Shown piece after piece: positions 16,776 to 23,360 of a stretch of DNA of 24,721 nucleotides. The notes under the pieces were generated by a model that saw only the letters and a list, made by a program, of their open reading frames with translations, was not told the origin of the DNA and searched no databases. The DNA is taken from the IMG/VR virus record IMGVR_UViG_3300037406_000002, positions 1-24,721 of that record; one strand, written 5' to 3'. A program made the translations under genes and the position numbers. Each line of letters opens with the position of its first letter. Position 1 is the stretch's first letter. The DNA comes from a virus.

Positions 16776-17060
16776 TTATGTTGTACTCCCTTCTGCACTA
16801 AGTAGGTTGTTGTATCTGATAATAGAGTTTGTCACAAAATAGGAATGTGCCGCGTCTATATCTTTCTGCGAGATTGCCGCGAGTTTTTCTCTCTGGGAAT
16901 GATCCCATACTGTAGGTAAGCCTTTAGCTTTCGGTTTACTAGACCGCTTTTGAATAAGGCTTCTTTTTGTTAGCTGTAGTTGAGGCTTTATTGCCGTTAA
17001 CGTTTGTTGGTCCTGTTTTTGTTTTTCCTCTGCTAGCGGAAGGTGTTGGGTTAATAACAT
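16776..17060 (-). CDS. Small gene overlapping the portal 3' end
   Basis: A 94-residue frame starts at ATG 17058-17060 with an AAAGGA site about 9 bases upstream. Its first 122 bases lie inside the portal gene in the +1 frame. The overlapping part is Lys/Gln-rich low complexity, while the last 45 residues (KLAAISQKDIDAAHSYFVTNSIIRYNNLLSAE) read like a conserved helical segment that I associate with small proteins between portal and MuF genes. The stop lies three bases before the MuF-like start. The alternative is a +1 frameshift making a portal extension, but the good ribosome binding site favours a separate gene. The repeated CCCAGAGA motif falls inside it. Function is unknown. Confidence 0.6.
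   Translation of the reverse strand: MLLTQHLPLAEEKQKQDQQTLTAIKPQLQLTKRSLIQKRSSKPKAKGLPTVWDHSQREKLAAISQKDIDAAHSYFVTNSIIRYNNLLSAEGSTT
16888..16904 (-). promoter_or_regulatory. CCCAGAGA motif, copy D (in coding sequence)
   Basis: The coding strand reads GATCATTCCCAGAGAGAAAA, matching the intergenic copies over ATCATTCCCAGAGA but lacking TATAAT. It lies just after the portal stop and within the 94-residue gene, in the region that is not portal-coding. Confidence 0.5.
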
Positions 17061-18603
17061 TCTGTTGATCCTTTAGATCAGATAAGTTCTGTGATAGCTG
17101 TTTAGCTACATCATTCTCTAGGTCTTGAAGTAGTTCTTCATCCCATCCAGCTACTACCCTTAAGTATGTAGCTAATGGAAGTCCAGCAGCTACAGCAGCA
17201 TCAGCACCTTGCCAGAAGGATAGATCAGCCATTGCAAGTGCTAATGGGTCTCTATCACCAGCATCTGCATAGTCTGCGGTCAACATTGCATCTTCATCAA
17301 GTCCACCTTCACCGAAGGTATTCTCTAGTTCTATACAACGATGCATAACCTCTACCCATGCTGGTTTGAACCTCTTTTGTCTAGCCTTTGTTCTACCTCT
17401 TATAGGTTGCTCAAGCATGTATACACTTTCGCCTGAAGGCCAGTTACCAGAGATTGCATTATAAGGTGTGCCAGTACTTCGACAGAAACTTTCAACCTTA
17501 AGTTTATACACTGCTAGTAGTTGAGTAGGATCACCCGGCTCTATAGTTCCCCATGCTGCTTCTTCTTCATCAGCATGATAATGTGTGCCAGGTCCAGTCT
17601 TTGGCCTAACACGTTTACCATTAATGGTCTGTAGTTTATAGCCTTTAGACCATGTACGTTGGTATCCTGTCATTCTAGCAGCAGCAGAGATATCATATTG
17701 AGTGTCGTTGATTTGATCTTGTGAGCCTAAACCACCACCGTCAAGTATAGATGCTCCGTAGTTTTCAAACTCATCAGATGGGTTAGAGAAGTGGATAAAG
17801 GGTATACTTAGTGGTTGGCCATCTTCATCAACATAGGGTATAGCTACAGGTTCAGTACCTGCTGGTTGAACACCTGCTTGTGTACCTGCTGTAGTATAGC
17901 CACTAGCTATGTCATCAGCTACAACAAAAGGTAGCCAGTTACCTAGACCATTTGCTAGATAGCGTTCGATACCACCTTCATAGTAAACTGTACGTCTCTT
18001 ACCAATTGGGCTATCCCATTCCTTAACGGCGTATAGCATTTCACCATAAGCATCGTAGCCTATGAACACTCCTGTAAAACCATCCCACCACTTTTCTCTA
18101 TGGATTATTATCTTTTCTTTTTCATAGTTGTACTCAACCATGAGACAGAAGTTTCCATCCCGTATAGTGTTACGATGTGTACGTTGCTGTAAGTCATCAA
18201 ACTTAGACTTCTGCCAGAACATGTTTATCCAAGTTTGTGTACTATCATCTTTACACAGTATACCCTTTAGTTCAAGTCGATCAGCATGTTCACTGAGGAT
18301 TTGTCCACAAACGTTATCGCAATACTCGTGGCCTAAAACACCTTCCATCATTCTCTGTTGATCCATAGTTAAGGTAACATCTTGTCTACCCATAGCATAG
18401 TTTCTAAAGTTTATGATGTTTCTAAAAGAGTTTAGTGTCTCAGTACGATCAACCGTTAGCTGCTCGTTTATATCTGTAACGTTTGTTCGGAGCTTTCCCA
18501 ACATCTTTTTTCTCGCGCCTTGTGCGGGGTTTGAAAGATCTTGCTGTTTCGATTTTCGTGTTATAGCTATACGTTTGCCCGTCGAAGTCTTCAGGATTGC
18601 CAT
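16939..18603 (-). CDS. Portal protein (SPP1 gp6-like)
   Basis: The 554-residue protein follows the large terminase and precedes the MuF-like gene, the fixed place of the portal, which forms the dodecameric DNA gate of the head. Sequence features fit the SPP1 gp6-like family: the early helix (CDNVCGQILSEHADRLELKGI), the FMLEQPIRGRTKARQKRFKPAWVEVMHRC-like long helix near residue 400 (as YMLEQPIRGRTKARQKRF), and a disordered basic C-terminus. ATG 18601-18603 has GAGGT 8 bases upstream, so I keep this start although it lies 155 bases inside the terminase gene; the next in-frame ATG (18502-18504) has a poorer site. Confidence 0.8.
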   Translation of the reverse strand: MAILKTSTGKRIAITRKSKQQDLSNPAQGARKKMLGKLRTNVTDINEQLTVDRTETLNSFRNIINFRNYAMGRQDVTLTMDQQRMMEGVLGHEYCDNVCGQILSEHADRLELKGILCKDDSTQTWINMFWQKSKFDDLQQRTHRNTIRDGNFCLMVEYNYEKEKIIIHREKWWDGFTGVFIGYDAYGEMLYAVKEWDSPIGKRRTVYYEGGIERYLANGLGNWLPFVVADDIASGYTTAGTQAGVQPAGTEPVAIPYVDEDGQPLSIPFIHFSNPSDEFENYGASILDGGGLGSQDQINDTQYDISAAARMTGYQRTWSKGYKLQTINGKRVRPKTGPGTHYHADEEEAAWGTIEPGDPTQLLAVYKLKVESFCRSTGTPYNAISGNWPSGESVYMLEQPIRGRTKARQKRFKPAWVEVMHRCIELENTFGEGGLDEDAMLTADYADAGDRDPLALAMADLSFWQGADAAVAAGLPLATYLRVVAGWDEELLQDLENDVAKQLSQNLSDLKDQQNVINPTPSASRGKTKTGPTNVNGNKASTTANKKKPYSKAV

Positions 18604-20284
18604 AGTAGTCTACCTCTATAAAATCATTATCATCTAGGATCTCAGCCAGAGTATAGCCCTGAGAGTTTCTTTCTCTCATGTCCATATCTTCTCCACTAAA
18701 CCCTACAGTGTCAAAGTCCTCTCCGGGTAGTTCATCAATTTCTAGCGCAATCTCTGAGAACGCATCAGCACTAGCGTCTACTTGGTCCTTCTTAGTATTA
18801 GGACCGCCGGGAAATACCCTTAACTCTTCGATGTATGGAGGTATCCAAGATACGTATTCTCCGTCTTCACCTTTCTCAAGTACATCTTCCCCAGTAAACA
18901 CTAGCCTTACTAGTCCTGCATTTACGTAGTTAGAATATGGATCGGCTCTAGTTGGTTTGTCTTCATTAGGCACATGCTTGAAGATGATAATGAAACCTTT
19001 AAGAAGCTTTCTAAACATTACAGCTTGATCTTTACCAGCCCCACCTGGGTCAATAGCAAACCTAATGTTTACGTTCTTATATTTTCTTCTGTCTTCTTTA
19101 GCAGCGTAACGTATCTTTTTGTTTCTAAGATCCGTGTTATCTCTAAACCTTAGTACATCAATGATATACACATAGTCGTCATCACCCAGTCCCATTAAGA
19201 CACCTACAGTCCAGTCACCATCTTCTGTAGAAGCTATATCCCATGCTCTACAGTATTTGATGATAGTGACGCCCATAGGTATCTTCTTGATAACCCTTAG
19301 AGATTTGATAGAGAAGAAGTTGCCTTCTTCTTTAGATGGCTTTCCTTGGAACTGTGAGAGCCATACAGCGGGGTTTCGCTTCATTTCGCGATAATACCCG
19401 GCTTGTCGTGATTTTCTGGGAGAGAGGTATTCACCTATCTTCCGTTTCATAGGGTCTGGACCACCGACTTCCATGCGTTCGTCGCCGTCCCACTCTGCCC
19501 TATAGGATACAAGTTCCCAAACTCCACCGTGGTACTGTAGACCCTCTTCTCTAATAAGCTGCCCTACAAAATCGTCATCGTCATATCTGTGAAACATAAC
19601 TATAACGTTTGCATTATCATCAATACGAACCTTAGCACCTTTAGCCCAGAAATCCCAAACGTTTTTACGTATCAATGCAGAAGCTGCTTGTTGTGGACTA
19701 GCGTATGGGTCGTCAATAATTAAATGGTCTGCACCACGACCAACGAACCCTGTTTGTAACCCTAGAGCTATTAGTGACCATTGGCTGTCATTGTATTTAC
19801 GTCTAGCTACTGTAGAGAACTTTTCATCTGAGCATTTTGTAGGTATCCTAGTGTCTGCTTCCGGAAACATCTCTTTGTAGTCAGCACCTTGCATGATGAC
19901 TTTATTGACACCAGTAAACTCTCTAGAGTGATCAATGTTATAACCAGCTAGCGCAACTCTTGTAGTAGGGTCATCACCTATTAGGTAAGAGGGTAAACGC
20001 TGTGATACTACAATAGATCCTCCGTGCTGTGGTGGTTTGTGTATAAGTACTCTTTGGCCTTTTTGGTGGGTAAGTTTTTCTAGCCGTCGGCACATGTGGT
20101 TTTGCCAAGGCTCTAGGATTAACTTGGAGGTTTCTTCTACATAAGTAGAAAGAGGTAAACGACGTGGTGTATGTCGAGTTCCTGCAACATTTGTATCTGG
20201 ACTTAACTGTGTGGTTAACTCTCTAATGGCTGTTTCTAGTAGAGTATCTCCATCCATTAGATCGAGCATCCTACTGTATGCCAT
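18449..20284 (-). CDS. terL: Large terminase subunit
   Basis: This 611-residue enzyme pumps and cuts DNA. ATPase: the Walker A position reads PPQHGGS (84-90), with Gly where Lys normally stands; the Walker B is HLIIDDP (187-193); and a coupling-type motif IVMFHRYDDDDFVG lies at 228-241. Nuclease: acidic residues D349 (AWDIAST), D412 (AIDPGG) and D503 (QVDASADA) are spaced as in RNase H-fold terminases. The basic C-terminal tail of about 50 residues overlaps the portal gene. CAGGAG lies 8 bases before ATG 20282-20284. A strong intrinsic terminator precedes the gene, so readthrough, antitermination or an unseen promoter must supply its message. Confidence 0.9.
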   Translation of the reverse strand: MAYSRMLDLMDGDTLLETAIRELTTQLSPDTNVAGTRHTPRRLPLSTYVEETSKLILEPWQNHMCRRLEKLTHQKGQRVLIHKPPQHGGSIVVSQRLPSYLIGDDPTTRVALAGYNIDHSREFTGVNKVIMQGADYKEMFPEADTRIPTKCSDEKFSTVARRKYNDSQWSLIALGLQTGFVGRGADHLIIDDPYASPQQAASALIRKNVWDFWAKGAKVRIDDNANVIVMFHRYDDDDFVGQLIREEGLQYHGGVWELVSYRAEWDGDERMEVGGPDPMKRKIGEYLSPRKSRQAGYYREMKRNPAVWLSQFQGKPSKEEGNFFSIKSLRVIKKIPMGVTIIKYCRAWDIASTEDGDWTVGVLMGLGDDDYVYIIDVLRFRDNTDLRNKKIRYAAKEDRRKYKNVNIRFAIDPGGAGKDQAVMFRKLLKGFIIIFKHVPNEDKPTRADPYSNYVNAGLVRLVFTGEDVLEKGEDGEYVSWIPPYIEELRVFPGGPNTKKDQVDASADAFSEIALEIDELPGEDFDTVGFSGEDMDMRERNSQGYTLAEILDDNDFIEVDYYGNPEDFDGQTYSYNTKIETARSFKPRTRREKKDVGKAPNKRYRYKRAANG

Positions 20285-20320
20285 GAGACTGCTCCTGAAA
20301 AGTATTGTGTGGTGGTGTTT

Positions 20321-20357
20321 AAAAACAGTAGAGACTATAGGGCTATAATCTCTACTG
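20321..20357 (-). terminator. Intrinsic terminator before terL
   Basis: On the coding strand CAGTAGAGATTATAG pairs with CTATAGTCTCTACTG (15 positions, one G-U) around a very short loop and is followed at once by TTTTT. Plus-strand arms are 20326-20340 and 20343-20357, with the A run at 20321-20325. It lies 37 bases upstream of the terL start, after the 120-residue gene. Confidence 0.8.
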
Positions 20358-20360
20358 AGT

Positions 20361-20398
20361 ATTACTAAGGAGTAAAGGAGTGTAAACTCCTGAGTAAT
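20361..20398 (-). other. Second hairpin upstream of the terminator
   Basis: Plus-strand ATTACTAAGGAGT (20361-20373) and ACTCCTGAGTAAT (20386-20398) are inverted repeats matching at 12 of 13 positions around a 12-base loop. A shorter alternative (AGGAG with CTCCT) can form inside. It begins three bases after the stop of the upstream gene and ends three bases before the terminator stem. Confidence 0.7.
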
Positions 20399-20400
20399 CC

Positions 20401-20763
20401 TTATACTGCTGTTGGTGGTGGTAAAGCAGACCCTACGAGAGATGCAGCTTCATTTTGAACATAAGCCATAAGTCCATTAACCAGAGGACTGATCATAGAG
20501 TTTATAGCCATGTCTGCAAACGATGCTAGGAATGGGTTTCCTCCAAGTGCTGCGTTGATGAAGTCATCAACATGGGCTGTAACAAACGACTGTATAGTTG
20601 AGCTGTTCACTGTAGACTGAGTTGTTACCCACTTGTCTATAGATTGTGTGACAGAGTTCCAGATCTTAGTCTGCCACTGTGAACCAAAGAGTTGAGATAC
20701 TGCCCATTTCTCAAAACCATTAAGTTTCAGTTTCAGTAGAGGGTTTGCGGTTGGGGTTGCCAT
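20401..20763 (-). CDS. Unknown 120-residue protein
   Basis: I do not recognise this protein. It has an amphipathic N-terminal part (LKLNGFEKWAVSQLFGSQWQTKIWNSV), a Thr/Ser-rich middle and a weakly hydrophobic Ala-rich C-terminal half (FLASFADMAINSMISPLVNGLMAYV) ending in PPPTAV. The C-terminal segment is not clearly a membrane helix. It starts 8 bases after the preceding gene and is the last gene before the terminator, so it probably shares a transcript with terS and the two genes that follow it. The ribosome binding site is weak. Confidence 0.6.
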   Translation of the reverse strand: MATPTANPLLKLKLNGFEKWAVSQLFGSQWQTKIWNSVTQSIDKWVTTQSTVNSSTIQSFVTAHVDDFINAALGGNPFLASFADMAINSMISPLVNGLMAYVQNEAASLVGSALPPPTAV

Positions 20764-20771
20764 TGTGGTTA

Positions 20772-21116
20772 TTACTCTTCATTCTGCCCATTGTCTTCAG
20801 TACCGGGCTTAGGTTTAGTATACGGTTCCTCAACTTTAGGTACCGTAAAGGTTGCTTCATCTACATCTTCTATTCTAAAGTGCGTGATAGAGATGTTCAC
20901 TGATGCGTGACGTTCTAGTAGGTCACTCTGGCTATCTTTACCTGAATGACCGTAGGCTGTAACGTCTACACCTGTATTACCCCAAGACTGATCCTTAGAT
21001 AGTTCTGAGATAATACAGTATTTAGCATTTTCCTGTTGTGCTTGATAACTAGGCATAGCAAGTATCTGTGCGAGCACAGCAAGACGCGGACCTTTCGAGC
21101 GAATTGACCAAGACAT
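20772..21116 (-). CDS. Unknown 114-residue protein
   Basis: The N-terminus is basic (SWSIRSKGPRLAVLAQILAMPSY), the middle is beta-like (ASVNISITHFRIEDVDEATFTV), and the tail is Pro/Glu/Lys-rich and acidic. No family is recognised. An AAAGGG sequence lies about 9 bases before ATG 21114-21116. The repeated CCCAGAGA motif sits directly upstream of this ribosome binding site, so the gene may be individually controlled. Confidence 0.6.
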   Translation of the reverse strand: MSWSIRSKGPRLAVLAQILAMPSYQAQQENAKYCIISELSKDQSWGNTGVDVTAYGHSGKDSQSDLLERHASVNISITHFRIEDVDEATFTVPKVEEPYTKPKPGTEDNGQNEE

Positions 21117-21129
21117 TGTGGTGGCCCTT

Positions 21130-21147
21130 TCTCTGGGAGTAAATTAT
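21130..21147 (-). promoter_or_regulatory. CCCAGAGA motif, copy E
   Basis: The coding strand reads CATAATTTACTCCCAGAGAAA. A TATAAT-like CATAAT lies four bases before TCCCAGAG. The motif sits between the hairpin at 21149-21174 and the ribosome binding site of the 114-residue gene. Confidence 0.5.
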
Positions 21148-21148
21148 G

Positions 21149-21174
21149 CTAGCCTCTTGGTTAGAAGAGGCTAG
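21149..21174 (-). other. Hairpin after the secreted-protein gene
   Basis: Plus-strand CTAGCCTCTT (21149-21158) and AAGAGGCTAG (21165-21174) pair perfectly over 10 bp around GGTTAG (CUAACC in RNA), the same loop as the hairpin at 7865-7888. Only a weak AT-rich stretch follows, so it is at best a weak terminator; it may protect or mark an mRNA end. Confidence 0.75.
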
Positions 21175-21182
21175 ACTTGTGT

Positions 21183-21743
21183 CTAAGTAGATCCACTTTT
21201 CCAACTGATGTAACCGACTACATCACCTGATGCAGCGGATACGTTATCTGTGTCAGCATAACCTTTAGATAGAGAGTAACCAAATCCTTCTATAAAAAGG
21301 ATGGCTTGTCCTAACTTAAGGGTGTCTGAAGTGGTTGAAGTAGCGGGAAGTTCAATTGTTATAACCGGGACATCAGTTCCACATACTGGAACTGTAGCCT
21401 TGTTATACAAGTGTAAGTATACAGGATAGGCTGCTTTATTGTAAAGCGACCAACCTGTAATGTATGTAGGTGCAGGAACTGTAGCCCCTGCTACTGTGAA
21501 TGGTCCCTGTGGGATGAACTGCCCTGCTATAGGGCCATTTACTAGAAAGTTATCTAGTGTATTGCCTGACGAGTATTGTGCAATTACTTTTGCAAGGTTT
21601 GCAATGTCATACTTCTGTCCTGAGTTCATAGACTGTGCGCTTACAGATTTTACTTGCAGTATAGGCGCTGCAATAAAAACTGATGCTGCTATACATAGTC
21701 CTAGAACTAGTATAGACACTATCGGCGACCTGATATTCTTCAT
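21183..21743 (-). CDS. Secreted phage protein with signal peptide
   Basis: ATG 21741-21743 is preceded by AAAGGA 9 bases upstream, so I choose it over an in-frame ATG at 21759-21761 that itself overlaps this ribosome binding site. The 186-residue product starts with a classic signal peptide: basic KNIR, a hydrophobic core at about 8-29 and a likely signal peptidase I site SVSA-Q after residue 36. The rest is beta-rich; the segment YNKAAYPVYLHLYNKATVPVCGTDVPVITIELPA resembles small phage virion proteins of the LYNKA...VGTDVP type that normally lack a signal. Possibly a secreted or envelope-exposed factor, or a virion protein with a membrane anchor. It lies between terS and terL with a highly structured 5' leader. 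Confidence 0.7.
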   Translation of the reverse strand: MKNIRSPIVSILVLGLCIAASVFIAAPILQVKSVSAQSMNSGQKYDIANLAKVIAQYSSGNTLDNFLVNGPIAGQFIPQGPFTVAGATVPAPTYITGWSLYNKAAYPVYLHLYNKATVPVCGTDVPVITIELPATSTTSDTLKLGQAILFIEGFGYSLSKGYADTDNVSAASGDVVGYISWKSGST

Positions 21744-21767
21744 GCTAAAGTTTCCTTTCATTTGTGT

Positions 21768-21918
21768 CGGGCATATAGCAGCTAGGGATAGAGGTCCACA
21801 GTCTCTACTCTAGGTCTGTTTATATGCCCGTTTGATGGGTGAGGTTTGTTTTTGGCTACCACTTACCCCATCAAAGGTTATTTGCTGTCAATCCGACTAT
21901 GTGTATTATATATAGTCG
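21768..21918 (-). other. Three consecutive inverted repeats between terS and the secreted-protein gene
   Basis: The 170-188 base gap holds three perfect stems in a row: CGGGCATATA/TATATGCCCG (21768-21777 with 21821-21830, 10 bp, holding an inner TAGAG/CTCTA plus CTAG/CTAG stem), TTTGATGGG/CCCATCAAA (21831-21839 with 21867-21875, 9 bp) and CGACTAT/ATAGTCG (21894-21900 with 21912-21918, 7 bp). A TATAAT on the coding strand (21905-21910) lies in the loop of the last one and could be a -10 box; no -35 is seen. The first stem ends just before the start region of the secreted-protein gene. This may be a structured 5' leader. Confidence 0.65.
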
Positions 21919-21931
21919 AAACTTTATTTAA

Positions 21932-23110
21932 CTAATCATCTTCCAGTTCTATTGGTTCTGATTGTTTTGATTGTGCTGCTAGTCTAGCGTTTATAATAGC
22001 ATTAGCCCTGTTTAGTTGACCTGCTTTAGCACTAGAGGCTGCACTGGGTTTAGGGTGATCACTAACAGGTAATGGTGGAGGGCTAATGGCTACAACACTT
22101 TTCTCTCTGCTATCACTTGAAGTACCTATGATGCTGTCTCTAGGTTTACTAATAAGACTACTCAAGCCTGTAGCTACATTAGATAGGAAGTCCATCTTCA
22201 GTGATACATCAATACCTGTCACTTTAAACTCTTCTAACAAGAGTTTAGCATCAGGTGTTAATCCTGCTTGATCCCTTTTGATGAGAATGTACTTCTCATT
22301 AACAGCGTTCATGAAATAACCTATACACTCTTTACATGTAGCTGCTATTCCAGTAATCAAAGCCATGGCTTGATCGGCTTTAATCATTGTCTTAAGATCA
22401 CGTTCACGGTGGTGTGCAGTGTCTACAAGTCGTCTACGCTGTTCTGTAGCAATGTCTATCTGTTTCCATGTATGTTCTTGGTTTATGCCTTTACGATAGA
22501 CATCCACTAACACCTTTAGAAAGTCTTCTGTTATTTCCCCATCGTCTGTTAACTTATCAGCCAAGCTAGTGATTAGGTTGTTTAGTTTCTTTCTAGTGTT
22601 GTAGTCTACATCAAAGCCTAGACCTTCCTTCAAAGTGTTGATACGTACATCTTGAAGGGCTATCTCATGGTTTAGGGATAGTAGGTCTGGATCATTTAAT
22701 GCTCGTTGAAAGTCTGACTTCAAGTGTGAAGGCATACTCTCTGATGTTCTTAGGTGAGTAGCTCTAGGGTGTAGTGATCCTGTTAGTGCTTTACCCCCGT
22801 GCCTAAAACATCTGCCATTATCCATTATAGCCATAGACTGGCATCTAGCATTTTCTTGTGTTACAGGGTCTATTACGCCGGGGCGTCTAGAGTAGCATAT
22901 AGGTTGTTGTTCATCATTGTAAGCAAAAACCCTTTTTCCATCTTCAGTGTAGGCCACAGGTGCATCACGTAGTTGTTTATCATTACGTTTGATGTACAAT
23001 TTACCTATCTGTGCAGGTGTAATGTCTCGCTCTATTAGATGTTTACGTCTTCCGGGCGGAGCGTTCATATCCTTTAGTTGTTGTGGAGTGTAATTTCTTA
23101 GTGTTGCCAT
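21932..23110 (-). CDS. Putative small terminase subunit / DNA packaging protein
   Basis: The 392-residue protein carries a Cys/His cluster C72, C90, C101, H104 followed by GG (GRCFRHGGKAL), the C...RC...G.C..HGG pattern I associate with phage small terminase proteins. The preceding residues repeat an RRxGxxDP context. Residues about 130-290 are long charged helices suited to oligomerisation, and the tail is disordered and acidic. It lies upstream of terL with three small genes between. AAAGGA is about 11 bases before ATG 23108-23110. At 392 residues it is longer than most small terminases, so a different packaging or regulatory role is possible. The flanking non-coding DNA is rich in inverted repeats, which would suit a packaging site. 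Confidence 0.55.
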   Translation of the reverse strand: MATLRNYTPQQLKDMNAPPGRRKHLIERDITPAQIGKLYIKRNDKQLRDAPVAYTEDGKRVFAYNDEQQPICYSRRPGVIDPVTQENARCQSMAIMDNGRCFRHGGKALTGSLHPRATHLRTSESMPSHLKSDFQRALNDPDLLSLNHEIALQDVRINTLKEGLGFDVDYNTRKKLNNLITSLADKLTDDGEITEDFLKVLVDVYRKGINQEHTWKQIDIATEQRRRLVDTAHHRERDLKTMIKADQAMALITGIAATCKECIGYFMNAVNEKYILIKRDQAGLTPDAKLLLEEFKVTGIDVSLKMDFLSNVATGLSSLISKPRDSIIGTSSDSREKSVVAISPPPLPVSDHPKPSAASSAKAGQLNRANAIINARLAAQSKQSEPIELEDD

Positions 23111-23132
23111 AGTGTTTAGATCCTTTTCGAGC

Positions 23133-23334
23133 AGGGCGACCGTCCTAATCGCCCTTACTCGCAGGGTATAGGGGACACTTCCATAAAGTTAAGGCCCGTA
23201 ACTTCCTAGACTTCAGGCAATCAACGCTCTATACCCTGTGTACGACAACAGCCACCACCACTGTTGCCGCACATTATAGCAGAGCCAGCCTCTACTACGC
23301 TATCCATCTAGACTTCTCTTCGAGGTTTGGCTCT
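23133..23334 (-). other. Cluster of four hairpins upstream of the putative small terminase
   Basis: The 270-base gap from 23111 to 23380 contains four inverted repeats almost end to end. In plus coordinates: AGGGCGA/TCGCCCT (23133-23139 with 23149-23155, 7 bp); CAGGGTATAG/CTATACCCTG (23162-23171 with 23229-23238, 10 bp, enclosing smaller stems such as AAGTTA/TAACTT); 12 positions at 23240-23251 with 23261-23272 (two G-U, loop of three CCA repeats); and AGAGCCA/TGGCTCT with CCTC/GAGG (23281-23292 with 23322-23334). It could be a structured RNA leader, a packaging (pac/cos) site, or both. No tRNA fits. Confidence 0.65.
23273..23281 (-). promoter_or_regulatory. Extended -10 promoter element toward the small terminase gene
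   Basis: The coding strand reads TGCTATAAT, a perfect extended -10 box (TGnTATAAT), which can work without a good -35; none is seen 16-18 bases upstream. Transcription would begin near 23266, inside the 12-position hairpin, and give a leader of about 155 bases before ATG 23110. Confidence 0.5.
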
Positions 23335-23360
23335 ACAGTTTAGTGGAATGGCCCACATTT

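Noticed and set aside
21759-21761. Upstream ATG as start of the secreted-protein gene
   Set aside because: The ribosome binding site AAAGGA lies just after this ATG and fits the next ATG at 21741-21743 instead.
21460-21813. Plus-strand open frame of 117 codons
   Set aside because: It is antisense to the secreted-protein gene, whose signal peptide and ribosome binding site are convincing.
21886-21891. TTGACA on the coding strand as a -35 box
   Set aside because: No -10-like hexamer lies 16-18 bases downstream; the sequence there is GGGTAA.
23162-23238. tRNA gene (77 bases with a closing stem)
   Set aside because: There is no T-arm with GTTC, no proper D-arm and no anticodon arm of 5 bp with a 7-base loop; the closing stem is 10 bp.
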